Notes: a model not told the origin generated them from the letters alone. Positions 40,723 to 49,774 are shown, counted from the first letter of the stretch. The stretch: 54,648 bases of DNA from Burkholderiales bacterium (GCA_020248865.1 JADCGS010000002.1:1-54648), one strand, 5' to 3'. Made by a program: numbers and translations.

Positions 40723-43700
40723 ATGGCGAAGCAAGGTTCTGTAGGGCCCTCCAGGAGCGGCGACCAGTTCCACTATCAATGGGCCGCCCGGCAATGCCTC
40801 GGGCTCCTTGCCGGGGCGAATGGCCTAGTGGCAGTCGCGATAGAAGGACCGTCGCTGGACGAGGGGGACTCATCTACAAGCGTCGGCGACGAGGTCATTG
40901 ACGTCGGCCTTTACTACGGGAGCGAGGAGGTCACAGCGGCAAAGTCCATCCGCTATGTGCAGCTCAAACACTCGTCCAGGCACGCGCACGACGCCTGGAC
41001 TGCAAGCGGCCTCAAGGGAACCATCGAAGGCTTCGCAGGGCGCTTCAGGGCGTTGGAGGCGTCGCTTGGCCTTGACGTCCTGGCGAAGAAGGTTCGGTTT
41101 ATCTTTCTGACGAACAGGCCCATGAGTGGACCTGTCCATGAAGCGTTGGCCGATATCGCCGCGGGGTCGACAGCGCCGCGGCACCGTGAGATTGACGAGT
41201 TACTGAAACGGTACGCGGCGTTAGCTGGCAGCAGCGTACAAAGCTTCTTCGCCGCGTTCTCGGTTGAAGCTGGTGACCCGAATCTATGGGAACAGCGCAA
41301 CCTCTTGAGTCAGGACCTGAGCGCATACCTGTCCGAACCGGATACCGAGGCTGCGCTCCAACTCAAGGAGTTGGTCACCCGCCGGGCAACCGACGAGGGG
41401 GCGAAGGACCGATCCGTCCGGCTCCACGACGTACTCCGCGCACTGCGGGTGACCGAAATCGACCTCCTGCCGGCGCCCTCGTTGATCGCGGAACCGAAGC
41501 GGGTGCTCCCTCGAGCGCAACAGGCAGACATCCTGGCCACGCTTCTCACCGCGCAACGACCTGTGGTCATCCACGCGGAAGGTGGAGTGGGCAAGTCGAC
41601 TCTTTCAGCTCACCTAGCTCGTGCAATGCCTACTGGGTCGGTGGCGGTCCTGTACGACTGCTTCGGTGACGGGACCTATCGCCAAGCCTTGAAGTATCGC
41701 CATCGGTACCGCGACGCCCTCGTCCAGATTGCGAACGAGCTCGCAGGACAGCAGCTTTGCCTGCCATTGATTCCGTCCAGCGGCACTGATCCCAAGCAGT
41801 TCATGCGGGCCTTCGTGGCGCGGCTCAAGCAAGCGCTTGATCTTCTCAGAGCACGCACACCTCAGGCGAGCCTTTGCATCATCATCGACGCAGCCGACAA
41901 CGCCTACATGGCGGCACATGAGATCGGTGAGCGCGCCTTTGTCCATGACCTGATCAACACGGACATGCCCGACGGGGTGCGGTTGGCATTCACTTGCCGG
42001 TCTCACCGACAGGGGCACTTGGGCGCTCCACTCGACACCATCGTGATCAAGCTGGAGTCGTTCTCCAATGCTGAGACCGCCACACACCTGCGTCTGAGCT
42101 ATCCCGAGGCGACTGAAGCGGAGGCAGCGGAATTCGCTTTTCTCAGCAGCGATAACCCCCGAGTTCAAGCGCTGGCCATGGAGGGCACCCCACCCATCGG
42201 CGACATGCTTAGGGCCCTGGGGCCAACGCCTACAACGGTTCAGCAGGCGATCGGAGGCCTGCTGACCAAGGCCATCGACAGGCTGAAAGCCGAGTGGGGC
42301 CCGACCGAAGCGAATCAGATTGACCTGATCTGCAAGGGCCTCGCGGTCCTCCGGCCCCTGGTGCCGATTTCCACTCTGGCCCAGATCGCCGGGGTTCCCG
42401 AGAGCGCGGTGCGGACTTTTGCCACTGAGTTTGGGCGGCCGCTGTTCGTCAAGGACTCAGGTCTGCACTTCATGGACGAACCGGCGGAGACCTGGTTCAA
42501 CGAGACGTTCAAACCCGATTCAGCTTCGCTTGATGCGTTCCTTGCGAGGGTCAAGCCACTCGCGGCGAGCAGCGCCTACGTTGCGGCGGCGCTGCCGCAG
42601 CTGCTGCTGTCAGCTGGCCGGATGGACGAGCTGATCGCGCTGGCGCTATCGAATGAGAGCTTGCCTGAGCTCAACCCTCTGGAGCGACGAGACGTCGAGC
42701 TGCAACGACTGATGTTCGCACTGAGGGCCTGTTTGCAGCAGGGGCACCATCTGGCTGCCGCCAAGCTTGCGCTAAAGGTCGGCGGCGAGGTGGCTGGCGA
42801 AGCTCGCCAGAACACGCTCATTCAGCAGAACACCGACATTGCAAGCGTTCTGCTTGCGTCGGATCGCATAGAAGAAATGGTGTCCAGGCGCACGTTTGGC
42901 GGCGGATTTCTTGGCTCGCATCACGCGTACGAGGCCGTGCTGCTCGCCGGAAACGATGACCTCATCCCCGAGGCTAGAAGCAGGCTGCGCATGGCCTGGG
43001 CGTCGTTGATCGCCTGGAGCAAGCTGCCACCCAAGCGCCGCAAGGACGACACGATTGAGGACGCCGACGTCGCTGAGCTCGCGATCGGTGTGCTGAGACT
43101 GCGAGGCCCTGTTGACGCCGCGCGGTTCCTGAAAGGTTGGAGCCCCAAGTCCACCGTACTGAGAACCACGAAGCTCGTGGCTGCCCGACTTGCGGACGTT
43201 GGTGACTTCAAGCGGCTCGATGAACTCGCCGAGCACGCCGAGGGGGATGCCTGGATGTTGCTGGGCCTGGCTACAGAAGCAGCCCGGGTCGCGCATCTGT
43301 TGCCGGCGGAGCCACTGCGCCATCTGATGGGCATCTTGGTCGACCCTAAGGTCAAGTTGCCCGAAGAAGATCTCTCATGGAAGTCTGGGAGCAGCGTACT
43401 GGACGGAGTCCGGTCTGCAATCACTCTGGCGCTCCGGTGCCTCCCGCGCGACGATGCGACTTGGGCGGAGACGTTGCGCCGTTACTTGCCGGCAGATCCG
43501 CCTCGCCAGTCCCATGATATCGACGACGAGCGCGCGAAGTTCATCCGGGCCTACGCTCTGGAAGCCGCCCTGCGCGGCAAACGGGTCGAGTTGATTGATC
43601 TGGCGCCCAAGGATGTTCGCCCGGAGTTTGAGACGAAGGGATCTCCCGTCAAGGGCCAACAAGCGTCCCAGTTGGAGCACGTGACAGGGGGCGTCCTCCC

Positions 43701-46700
43701 CTGGTTCCTCTTGGCCGCCGAAATCGCCTGTGGCCGTCAACCTCCCAACCTTGATCACGAAATCGAGCTTGCGCTGGGACAGACGAAATCTGCTTCGTCA
43801 CGCGACTACCAGCGCAACTTCAATTTGGAGAAGGTGGCTGCCGTCGAGTGGGTGCAAATCTTGCGCGACGCGGATTCCAGCGAGCCCGCCCAAGCTGACG
43901 CCTTGTTGAGGTGGATAGACAAGCAGAGCCACATACACTCGAGCACTCTCACGGCGATGTGTCGCGTGGCGGCGCGAACAGCGGGACTGGCCGACCTCTC
44001 TTTGCAGCTGAGCTTGAGAGCGTTCGAACAGCTTGCTACGTCACGCAGCGATGCGGAGACCCGGGTTGACGACCTCCAGGAGCTGGCGCGTGCCATCTTT
44101 TGCGTGAGCAAATCGGAAGCGGCTGCCTATTTCGACAAGGCGATCGACATCGCCAGCAAGATCGGACAGGAACATCTCTCTCGATGGTCAACGTTCCTGG
44201 ATCTCACGGACGCCGCGCATCGCCCGGACAAGGCAAGACCTCGAACCGCCTATCGGCTGGCGCGAATTGCCGAGCTCAGTTACGAGCACATGGCCCGGGA
44301 CAAGTACATGGACTGGGACAGGTTGGTCGAGGGTCTGGTCGGCCTTTGCCCTTCATCCAGCCTCGCAATTTTGAGCCGCTGGCGGGATCGAGAGTTTGGG
44401 TTTGCCGGTGAGCTGTTCCCGGTCGCGATCTACAGCCTGATCGACCTCCAGCTCCTTCCAAGAAACGCCGCGATCGCCCTGAGTGGCACCGTGAAGGGAT
44501 GGAAGCGCGTCAACGACATCAAAGAGGCCATCGACGCAGAGTCTGACAACAATCGAAAAAGATTGATCCTGCGAATCGCCTACAGATTCCTCCGCATCCA
44601 GCCCTACGAAGCGCCCACTTGGCGCGAAATCAAGGCTTTGGCCGACTCACTGGCGATGTCGCTTCTAGATTTGGAAAGGCTTCTTCAGGCGTCTGAAGCC
44701 AAAGGAGCTAGCGAGTCGGTGACCGCCGCTCCCGCGCCTGGGGCGGGGCCTCACAAAGAGGTCCAGGAGCCCGACTGGGATGCCATTTTCGGCGGCGTCG
44801 ATCTCCGCGATGCAACTGCGGTTCTCGCGGCACGGCGATCGCTCAAGGAGACTGACTATCGCTCGTACGTTCGCGAGTTCTATGAGGAAGGCTGTAGGCG
44901 CGCGACGCTATCAGAGATCGACGGATACCTCCGTGCGGTCCAGTCGGACGACGAGTTCAGTGTGTTCAGCTTCATGGACGTCATCAGACACCTCTCTGAG
45001 CAGAGCAAGCGGCTCCTGTCCGTCCGCACCGAACTCAGGAAGGCAGCCCTTTCGCTGGCTGTAAGCGAACCCAACCGTGTGGGGCGCCGCGGCTGGGGCC
45101 ATAAGGGCCCCTTTGATGGTCTCTATGCAGACGGCATCGTCTTGGAGAAGGACGTCGCGTCAGCTCGGATCAAGGGGTACCTGTCGCAGCTCGACACGCT
45201 TGATGCGAACGACTTGTTTCACTTGGTGGACCCGCTCGCGGCGCACTTGACCAGCGACGAGGCCGAGGAAGTGTTGAACTTTGGCTTCGACCTGCTCGAA
45301 GAAATTCTCGAAGGCGAAGACGGAGATGGCCCGTGGAGCGACTCGCTCGCACCGTCATCGTCTTGCGTGGAAGCTCTGGCCGGCTACTTGTGGGCGGGTC
45401 TGGCGCGCCCGTCCGCTGCGGAACGCTGGGAACACGCCCACTGTGTCCGGAACTGTCTTGAGCTCGACTGGCAATCCCTGCTGTCCGCGCTGGCCACTCG
45501 CGCATCCAGCGCCGACCCGCAACCGTTCGTTGACCGCGGTTTGCTTTTCTATGAGTGGCACGCCCGCCAATGGCTCTGCCTTGCCTTGGCACGGAGCGCA
45601 ATGGATGCACCTCGTGCTGTCGCTCCTTTCCTCGCGTTTCTTGACTCCGCCGCAAGGGAGCAGCACGTCGTCATCCGGCACTTCGCCGCGTATGCCTTGC
45701 GGCGGCTGAACGTAGTCCATACGTTGCCGGCGGATTTACTCGCCATCGCGAACAGCGCAAACCGCGCTGCGCTGGCCACGGAGGTTTACGACGGTGGTGA
45801 GCACGAGATCGTAGATGACGATGCCTCGGGCGACGAGGCCGCGGACGATGACGAGAGGTACTTCTTCGGCATCGACATCGGCCCGTATTGGTTCGCTCCG
45901 TTGGGCCGCGCCTTCGGCCTGAACGAGCAGTCGATCGAACGGCGAGCGCGGGCAGTTTTGCGTGGCCGCATGTCGCTAGGGCCTCGTCGCCGCGTCGATG
46001 ATCAGCGATATAAGCGTGGACTCTTTCGAGGACGAAAGACAACTCACTCGCACGGCAGCATGCCCGAAGTGGACGACAGCGTCGTCTATCAGTCCTATCA
46101 CGCCATGATGTTCGTCGCTGGCCTGCTCTTGGAGACCAAGCCGATACGCCGTCGCGCTGATGAGGAAGAAAACCCTTTCGACGACTGGTTGAAAGGGCAG
46201 TTGCTCACTCGCGCTGATGACCGGTGGCTCGCGGATCGACGCGATCCCGAGATCCTGAAGGCCGCCCCGGCGAGCAGCGCTCGATCTGATTCATCGTGGT
46301 GTTGGCAGGTCGACAAAAAGTACCTGGATGAACAACTAACAACGGACGACGGCATGACGGCTCTCTGGGGCCATTGGACGACCACCGACGCGGTCAACGG
46401 TGAAGCAGTGTCAGTCGGGTCTGTGCTCGTTCCTTCTCGTCACGCAGCGGCCCTTCTGGCCGCGGTGCAGACCAGCCCTTGCCCAGGAGAGATTTACTTT
46501 CCAGACGCGGATCACATCGACCATCGGGAGGAAGTTGACTATCCAGAGTTCAGCCTGCTCGGCTGGGTAAAGACGGGAAGCAACTCGTTAAGCCTTGACG
46601 AATACGACCCATGGGCTGGCAAGGTAAGTAGCCCGGGCCCGCGCCCTTGCAAGAGAATCCTCGATGTCCTCAATCCGATGACGGATCCGGACGCGAGATC

Positions 46701-46983
46701 GTGGACGCTACCAGCCGGCGGCAGGCTGAGAAGCGAATCGTGGTCGCGCAGCATGGGCTACGGTGAGGAGCGCAACGTCGAGACCGGCTCTCGGCTCAGC
46801 GCCGACGACAAATTCATTCGCGCACTGTTGGATGGGCACCCGGACACATTCCTGATCGTCCAAGTCAAGGTCCGCCGCAAGCCACCGAAAGACGAGACTG
46901 GCAACGATTATTACTCCTTCTACAAGTATCCCTACAACCGCTACTACCTGATCGGACACGATGGAATCACTCGATCGCTCTAA
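40723..46983 (+). CDS. Avs-like antiphage STAND NTPase with N-terminal Cap4/DUF4297-type nuclease
   Basis: This very large (2086 aa) cytoplasmic protein has an N-terminal nuclease-like domain at about residues 1-215, with the PD-(D/E)XK pattern Glu41, Asp60 and Gln80-Leu-Lys82 (EVIDV and YVQLKHS). It starts SGDQFHYQWAARQ like DUF4297/Cap4. A STAND-type NTPase follows: Walker A HAEGGVGKST (Lys291, Ser292) and Walker B CIIIDAADN (Asp389), with sensor-like AFTCRSHRQ. The remaining 1500 residues are mostly helical repeats, as in Avs target-recognition regions. Avs proteins sense phage terminase or portal and then cut DNA. Size, domain order and the small overlapping partner fit AVAST type III best, but the subtype is inferred. 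The ribosome site is weak. Confidence 0.8.
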   Translation: MAKQGSVGPSRSGDQFHYQWAARQCLGLLAGANGLVAVAIEGPSLDEGDSSTSVGDEVIDVGLYYGSEEVTAAKSIRYVQLKHSSRHAHDAWTASGLKGTIEGFAGRFRALEASLGLDVLAKKVRFIFLTNRPMSGPVHEALADIAAGSTAPRHREIDELLKRYAALAGSSVQSFFAAFSVEAGDPNLWEQRNLLSQDLSAYLSEPDTEAALQLKELVTRRATDEGAKDRSVRLHDVLRALRVTEIDLLPAPSLIAEPKRVLPRAQQADILATLLTAQRPVVIHAEGGVGKSTLSAHLARAMPTGSVAVLYDCFGDGTYRQALKYRHRYRDALVQIANELAGQQLCLPLIPSSGTDPKQFMRAFVARLKQALDLLRARTPQASLCIIIDAADNAYMAAHEIGERAFVHDLINTDMPDGVRLAFTCRSHRQGHLGAPLDTIVIKLESFSNAETATHLRLSYPEATEAEAAEFAFLSSDNPRVQALAMEGTPPIGDMLRALGPTPTTVQQAIGGLLTKAIDRLKAEWGPTEANQIDLICKGLAVLRPLVPISTLAQIAGVPESAVRTFATEFGRPLFVKDSGLHFMDEPAETWFNETFKPDSASLDAFLARVKPLAASSAYVAAALPQLLLSAGRMDELIALALSNESLPELNPLERRDVELQRLMFALRACLQQGHHLAAAKLALKVGGEVAGEARQNTLIQQNTDIASVLLASDRIEEMVSRRTFGGGFLGSHHAYEAVLLAGNDDLIPEARSRLRMAWASLIAWSKLPPKRRKDDTIEDADVAELAIGVLRLRGPVDAARFLKGWSPKSTVLRTTKLVAARLADVGDFKRLDELAEHAEGDAWMLLGLATEAARVAHLLPAEPLRHLMGILVDPKVKLPEEDLSWKSGSSVLDGVRSAITLALRCLPRDDATWAETLRRYLPADPPRQSHDIDDERAKFIRAYALEAALRGKRVELIDLAPKDVRPEFETKGSPVKGQQASQLEHVTGGVLPWFLLAAEIACGRQPPNLDHEIELALGQTKSASSRDYQRNFNLEKVAAVEWVQILRDADSSEPAQADALLRWIDKQSHIHSSTLTAMCRVAARTAGLADLSLQLSLRAFEQLATSRSDAETRVDDLQELARAIFCVSKSEAAAYFDKAIDIASKIGQEHLSRWSTFLDLTDAAHRPDKARPRTAYRLARIAELSYEHMARDKYMDWDRLVEGLVGLCPSSSLAILSRWRDREFGFAGELFPVAIYSLIDLQLLPRNAAIALSGTVKGWKRVNDIKEAIDAESDNNRKRLILRIAYRFLRIQPYEAPTWREIKALADSLAMSLLDLERLLQASEAKGASESVTAAPAPGAGPHKEVQEPDWDAIFGGVDLRDATAVLAARRSLKETDYRSYVREFYEEGCRRATLSEIDGYLRAVQSDDEFSVFSFMDVIRHLSEQSKRLLSVRTELRKAALSLAVSEPNRVGRRGWGHKGPFDGLYADGIVLEKDVASARIKGYLSQLDTLDANDLFHLVDPLAAHLTSDEAEEVLNFGFDLLEEILEGEDGDGPWSDSLAPSSSCVEALAGYLWAGLARPSAAERWEHAHCVRNCLELDWQSLLSALATRASSADPQPFVDRGLLFYEWHARQWLCLALARSAMDAPRAVAPFLAFLDSAAREQHVVIRHFAAYALRRLNVVHTLPADLLAIANSANRAALATEVYDGGEHEIVDDDASGDEAADDDERYFFGIDIGPYWFAPLGRAFGLNEQSIERRARAVLRGRMSLGPRRRVDDQRYKRGLFRGRKTTHSHGSMPEVDDSVVYQSYHAMMFVAGLLLETKPIRRRADEEENPFDDWLKGQLLTRADDRWLADRRDPEILKAAPASSARSDSSWCWQVDKKYLDEQLTTDDGMTALWGHWTTTDAVNGEAVSVGSVLVPSRHAAALLAAVQTSPCPGEIYFPDADHIDHREEVDYPEFSLLGWVKTGSNSLSLDEYDPWAGKVSSPGPRPCKRILDVLNPMTDPDARSWTLPAGGRLRSESWSRSMGYGEERNVETGSRLSADDKFIRALLDGHPDTFLIVQVKVRRKPPKDETGNDYYSFYKYPYNRYYLIGHDGITRSL

Positions 46984-47704
46984 GGCCGTCATCGAGCTCG
47001 GCAAGCGGATCGTTGCCGGCTTGAAGCTCGGCGACGATGTCACTGCCCAATGGATGGCGCACCTGGTCGCCGAGAAAATCTCCGCTGCCGAGCATGCGTC
47101 TGAAACCGCGCAAGTTGGAGCGGTAGCGGAGTGCGTTGATGTCATCCTGAAACTCTGGGCACACCGGTACACGTTGCCTCCTTACATGCGACCGCTGAGG
47201 GAGCTTGACCCGCTCCTGCGCACGCTCAATACCTTGGGCGTGACTGAGGAAGACGAACTCCGGTTTTTCGCCCGCCCGCCTAACAGCGAAGAGCTTGACG
47301 GTGCTACGGAGGACGAGAAGAAGCTGTTCGAGTTCGCGATCGGTATCGATCAGGTGGCCAGGGAACTGATCCGTCACACACTCAGCGTTGCCGCCGAACG
47401 GTCAGTCGACGTGGTTAAACCGTGGCTGGAGGAAACCTTCAAGGGCAGCTTGGATGCCACTGTGGAATTGCGGATCTCAAGATTCGTTGCAGAAAGTCTG
47501 CTGAAAGGCCAAGAAAAGACCAAGCAACAGGCCATGCTCGATCGAATCGATAGGCTGGAGAGCTTTGCGAGCGCAGCATTGTTGCTGGCCGGCGAGATGA
47601 GACAAGCTCTCCCTCAAGAAACCGAGGAGTCGGGTGCTGCCGAGCAGACAAGCGAGATTACCGACCTGTATGCCGCGTCGGGCGCCGCGCTACGTCCTAG
47701 GTAG
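46961..47704 (+). CDS. Partner protein of the Avs-like NTPase (Avs3B-like candidate)
   Basis: The 247-aa, mainly helical protein overlaps the end of the large gene by 23 bp and must be co-translated with it. It has ELGKRIVAGLKLGDDVTAQWMAHLVAEKI at the N-terminus, VAECVDVILKLWAHRYTLPPYMRPLRELDPLLRTL in the middle and an amphipathic C-terminal region rich in Gln and Glu. No catalytic motif, signal peptide or membrane segment is visible. Type III AVAST systems include a small second gene in this position, which is the basis for the suggestion. I cannot exclude an unrelated accessory or regulator. Confidence 0.7.
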   Translation: MESLDRSKAVIELGKRIVAGLKLGDDVTAQWMAHLVAEKISAAEHASETAQVGAVAECVDVILKLWAHRYTLPPYMRPLRELDPLLRTLNTLGVTEEDELRFFARPPNSEELDGATEDEKKLFEFAIGIDQVARELIRHTLSVAAERSVDVVKPWLEETFKGSLDATVELRISRFVAESLLKGQEKTKQQAMLDRIDRLESFASAALLLAGEMRQALPQETEESGAAEQTSEITDLYAASGAALRPR

Positions 47705-47874
47705 GCGCTGAGGTCATTCGCCCCAGTTGCAGGCACCTTGCACGGAGGCGTGCGAAGCGGACGTTGGGGAGTTTCCGCTTCCAGTCTGAAGCGGTCGGTC
47801 AGTCGGTGTCGGTCCACGACAACTGATGGCCGCGCACTCTCAGTTCGCTGGAGGCGGAGCGATACATTTTGAGT

Positions 47875-47943
47875 GACCGCTTTCTAGCATTCCGAGTGGC
47901 GGGTTTCCAGCATTTCGGGTGGCGCATTTCCAACATTGAACGT
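47875..47943. repeat. Right-end subterminal repeats of the nested element
   Basis: Read on the minus strand, three units follow each other inward from the end: GGAAATGCGCCACCCGAAATG, GGAAACCCGCCACTCGGAATG, and GAAAGCGGTCACTC. They mirror the left-end units. Confidence 0.75.
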
Positions 47944-47951
47944 AGCACCTG
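47944..47951. repeat. Target-site duplication, right copy (AGCACCTG)
   Basis: Identical to 40418-40425. The istA frame resumes directly after it. Confidence 0.85.
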
Positions 47952-48504
47952 CCTGGTGACCGTGGCGCGCAACCGCTACTCGGTGCCGTGCGAGTGGGCA
48001 CGGCACACCGTCAGCACCCGGCTGTACCCGCACCGGGTGGTGATCGTGGCCGAAGAGCGCATCGTGGCCGAACACGAGCGGCAGCCGGGCAAGGGCAAGA
48101 CGGTGTACGACTGGATGCGCTACGTGCCGCTGCTGCAGAGCAAGCCGGGAGCCCTGCGCAACGGTGCGCCGTTCAAGGACCTGCCCGAGCCGCTGGGCCG
48201 GCTGCGCCAGGCGCTGCTCAAGCACGCCGGAGGAGACCGGCTGATGGCGCAGCTGCTGGACTTGGTGAAGGCAGCAGGGCTGGACGCGGTACTGGTGGCG
48301 GCCGAACTGGCGCTGGAGCGAGCCGGGCCCAGCGGTCGCGTCAGCCCCGAGCACGTGGGCAACGTGCTGGCACGGCTGACCGCGCCGCCGCGGCCGCAGA
48401 ACGTGGCCACGGCGCTGGGCGCGCTGACCAAGCCCGTTGCCGACACGGCGCGGTACGACCGGCTGCGGCGCATCCGGGCTGAACAAGGAGCCGAAGATGC
48501 GTGA
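47952..48504 (+). pseudogene. istA: IS21 transposase IstA, 3' part
   Basis: The segment continues IstA from LVTVARNRYSVPCEWARHTVSTRLYP, the beta-strand domain after the catalytic core, to the C-terminus AEQGAEDA. The frame runs on upstream into the nested element, but those residues (FRVAGFQHFGWRISN) come from the insert. It contains no start and would not make a functional transposase. The stop overlaps istB by eight bases, as usual for this family. Confidence 0.9.
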
Positions 48505-49288
48505 CGTCATCACCGAGCTGAAGGCGCTGCGGTTGCACGGCATGGCCGCTACCCGGGCGGAGCTGGGCGAGCAGAACAACGGCGAGCTGGAGCGTTCGCG
48601 TTGGCTCCTGGAGCACATGCTCAAGGCCGAGGCCAGCGACCGGGCCACGCGCTCGGTGAGCCACCAGATGGCCACGGCCAGGTTCCCGGTGCACCGTGAC
48701 CTTGCAGGGTTCGACTTCGAGGTCTCGCCGGTGGACCGCAAGCTCGTGACGCAGTTGGCCAGCTGCGAGTTCACCGCGGCCGCGCACAACGTGGTGCTGG
48801 TGGGCGGGCCCGGCACCGGCAAGAGCCACCTGGCCACGGCCATCGGCGTGGCCGGCATCACCGAGCATGGCAAGCGGGTGCGGTTCTACTCGACGGTGGA
48901 CCTGGTCAACGCGCTGGAGCGCGAGAAGGCCGAAGGGCGCGCCGGGCGCATCGCAGCCAGCCTGTTGCGCCTGGACCTGGTCATCCTGGACGAGCTGGGC
49001 TACCTGCCGTTCAGCCAGGCCGGCGGCGCGCTGCTGTTCCACCTGCTGAGCAAGCTGTACGAGCACACCAGCGCCGTGATCACGACCAACCTGGACTTCG
49101 CGGAGTGGTCGACCGTGTTCGTGGACGCGAAGATGACCACGGCGCTGCTGGACCGGCTCACGCACCACTGCCACATCGTGGCGACCGGCAACGAGAGCTA
49201 CCGCGTCACGCAAGCTACGGCCAGCACGAAGCGACGCATCAAGGCCCGCGAGCAGGAGCGCCGGGCCCGGCCTGCAGAGGCGGGCTGA
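48497..49288 (+). CDS. istB: IS21 helper ATPase IstB
   Basis: The 263-aa AAA+ ATPase assists IstA in target selection and transposition. It has an N-terminal helical domain ([24 protein letters not shown]), Walker [12 protein letters not shown], Walker [13 protein letters not shown], sensor [11 protein letters not shown] and an arginine-rich C-terminus. It appears intact, although its partner is split upstream. It might still serve related IstA proteins. Confidence 0.95.
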   Translation: MRDVITELKALRLHGMAATRAELGEQNNGELERSRWLLEHMLKAEASDRATRSVSHQMATARFPVHRDLAGFDFEVSPVDRKLVTQLASCEFTAAAHNVVLVGGPGTGKSHLATAIGVAGITEHGKRVRFYSTVDLVNALEREKAEGRAGRIAASLLRLDLVILDELGYLPFSQAGGALLFHLLSKLYEHTSAVITTNLDFAEWSTVFVDAKMTTALLDRLTHHCHIVATGNESYRVTQATASTKRRIKAREQERRARPAEAG

Positions 49289-49298
49289 CCCAGGTGGC

Positions 49299-49351
49299 CG
49301 CGGGGCGGCAAGCCGCTACGGGCTACGCCCTCCGCGGCTTGCCGCCCCGCG
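49299..49351. terminator. Long perfect hairpin after istB
   Basis: Two 18-base arms, CGCGGGGCGGCAAGCCGC (49299-49316) and its exact complement (49334-49351), enclose a 17-base loop. No T-run follows. It may end IS transcription or block read-through. A second perfect 9-bp stem, GCCGGGATC/GATCCCGGC, lies at 49402-49423. Confidence 0.55.
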
Positions 49352-49582
49352 AAGGACATCCAGAGCAAACCGAAAGGAGCAAGCAGCTACAGTTGTCCAC
49401 AGCCGGGATCACGCGATCCCGGCCACCAGCCCTGGGTCAAAGTTCAGTCGGCAGGGTGGGTCAAAGTTCGATCGGCGCGGACAGCCACGACTCTCACACC
49501 AGAGGGAGCGTGGTCCCCGAAGGGGACTTGCGCTGCCCCCGCTTTCAGTAGCGTTTCCGTCTGGAGTCCGGGTTCAGGTTAA

Positions 49583-49632
49583 CTGTTGACGATCGCGTGC
49601 CCTGAGTCTGGATAATCGCCTCCAGCTGACCC
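49583..49632. repeat. 50-bp direct repeat, copy 1, left of the toxin-antitoxin genes
   Basis: CTGTTGACGATCGCGTGCC, then GATAATCG, then AGCTGACCC, with the same spacing as copy 2 at 50444-50493. It includes TTGACG and GATAAT 19 bases apart, a possible outward promoter. Confidence 0.7.
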
Positions 49633-49756
49633 GCCTGCGAGCGACCGGCGGCTACCGACCCTTTGCCGGCGTAGGCCCGGCGCGCGCACTGACCGGAGTC
49701 CTGACGGTGTCCCTGGCGACCGGTACTGCCAGCGTTCCTGCACAGCACTTGCGTGC

Positions 49757-49774
49757 GTAGTGCATTTGCACTAC
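49757..49774. promoter_or_regulatory. Perfect palindrome, probable autoregulatory operator of the TA pair
   Basis: GTAGTGCATTTGCACTAC is a perfect inverted repeat with 8-base arms, ending nine bases before the antitoxin ATG. Ribbon-helix-helix antitoxins usually repress their own promoter at such sites. Confidence 0.7.

Larger units (their letters stand above)
40426..47943. mobile_element. Non-autonomous IS21-like cargo transposon carrying an Avs-type defence system
   Basis: This 7518-bp unit is inserted inside istA between 8-bp duplications. Both ends hold several copies of a 20-25 bp motif resembling GAAAYGCGCCACYC.GAATGCT: at the left near 40438-40495, and at the right, inverted, near 47879-47935. 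Such stacked subterminal repeats are the hallmark of IS21-type ends. Inside there is no transposase, integrase or istAB remnant, only two overlapping genes. Base composition is clearly less GC-rich than the host genes. It was presumably moved in trans by an IS21-type transposase that recognises these ends. Confidence 0.82.
39333..49484 (+). mobile_element. IS21-family insertion sequence interrupted by a 7.5-kb element
   Basis: The left end TGTTGGCGCCGACGG and the reverse complement of the right end TGTCCGCGCCGATCG match, and both lead into ATTTGACCCAC/CTTTGACCCAC. A second internal TGACCCAGG motif occurs at each end, the multiple-repeat terminus typical of IS21. Without the nested insert and one copy of its duplication the IS is about 2.63 kb, carrying istA and istB. 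No matching target duplication was found outside 39333 and 49484. Its transposase gene istA is broken by the insert while istB is intact. Confidence 0.88.

Noticed and set aside
40426..47943. Tn7- or Tn5053-like transposon
   Set aside because: End repeats are stacked and a duplication of 7-8 bp is seen, but no tniA/B/Q or tnsABC genes exist; IS21-type ends fit better.
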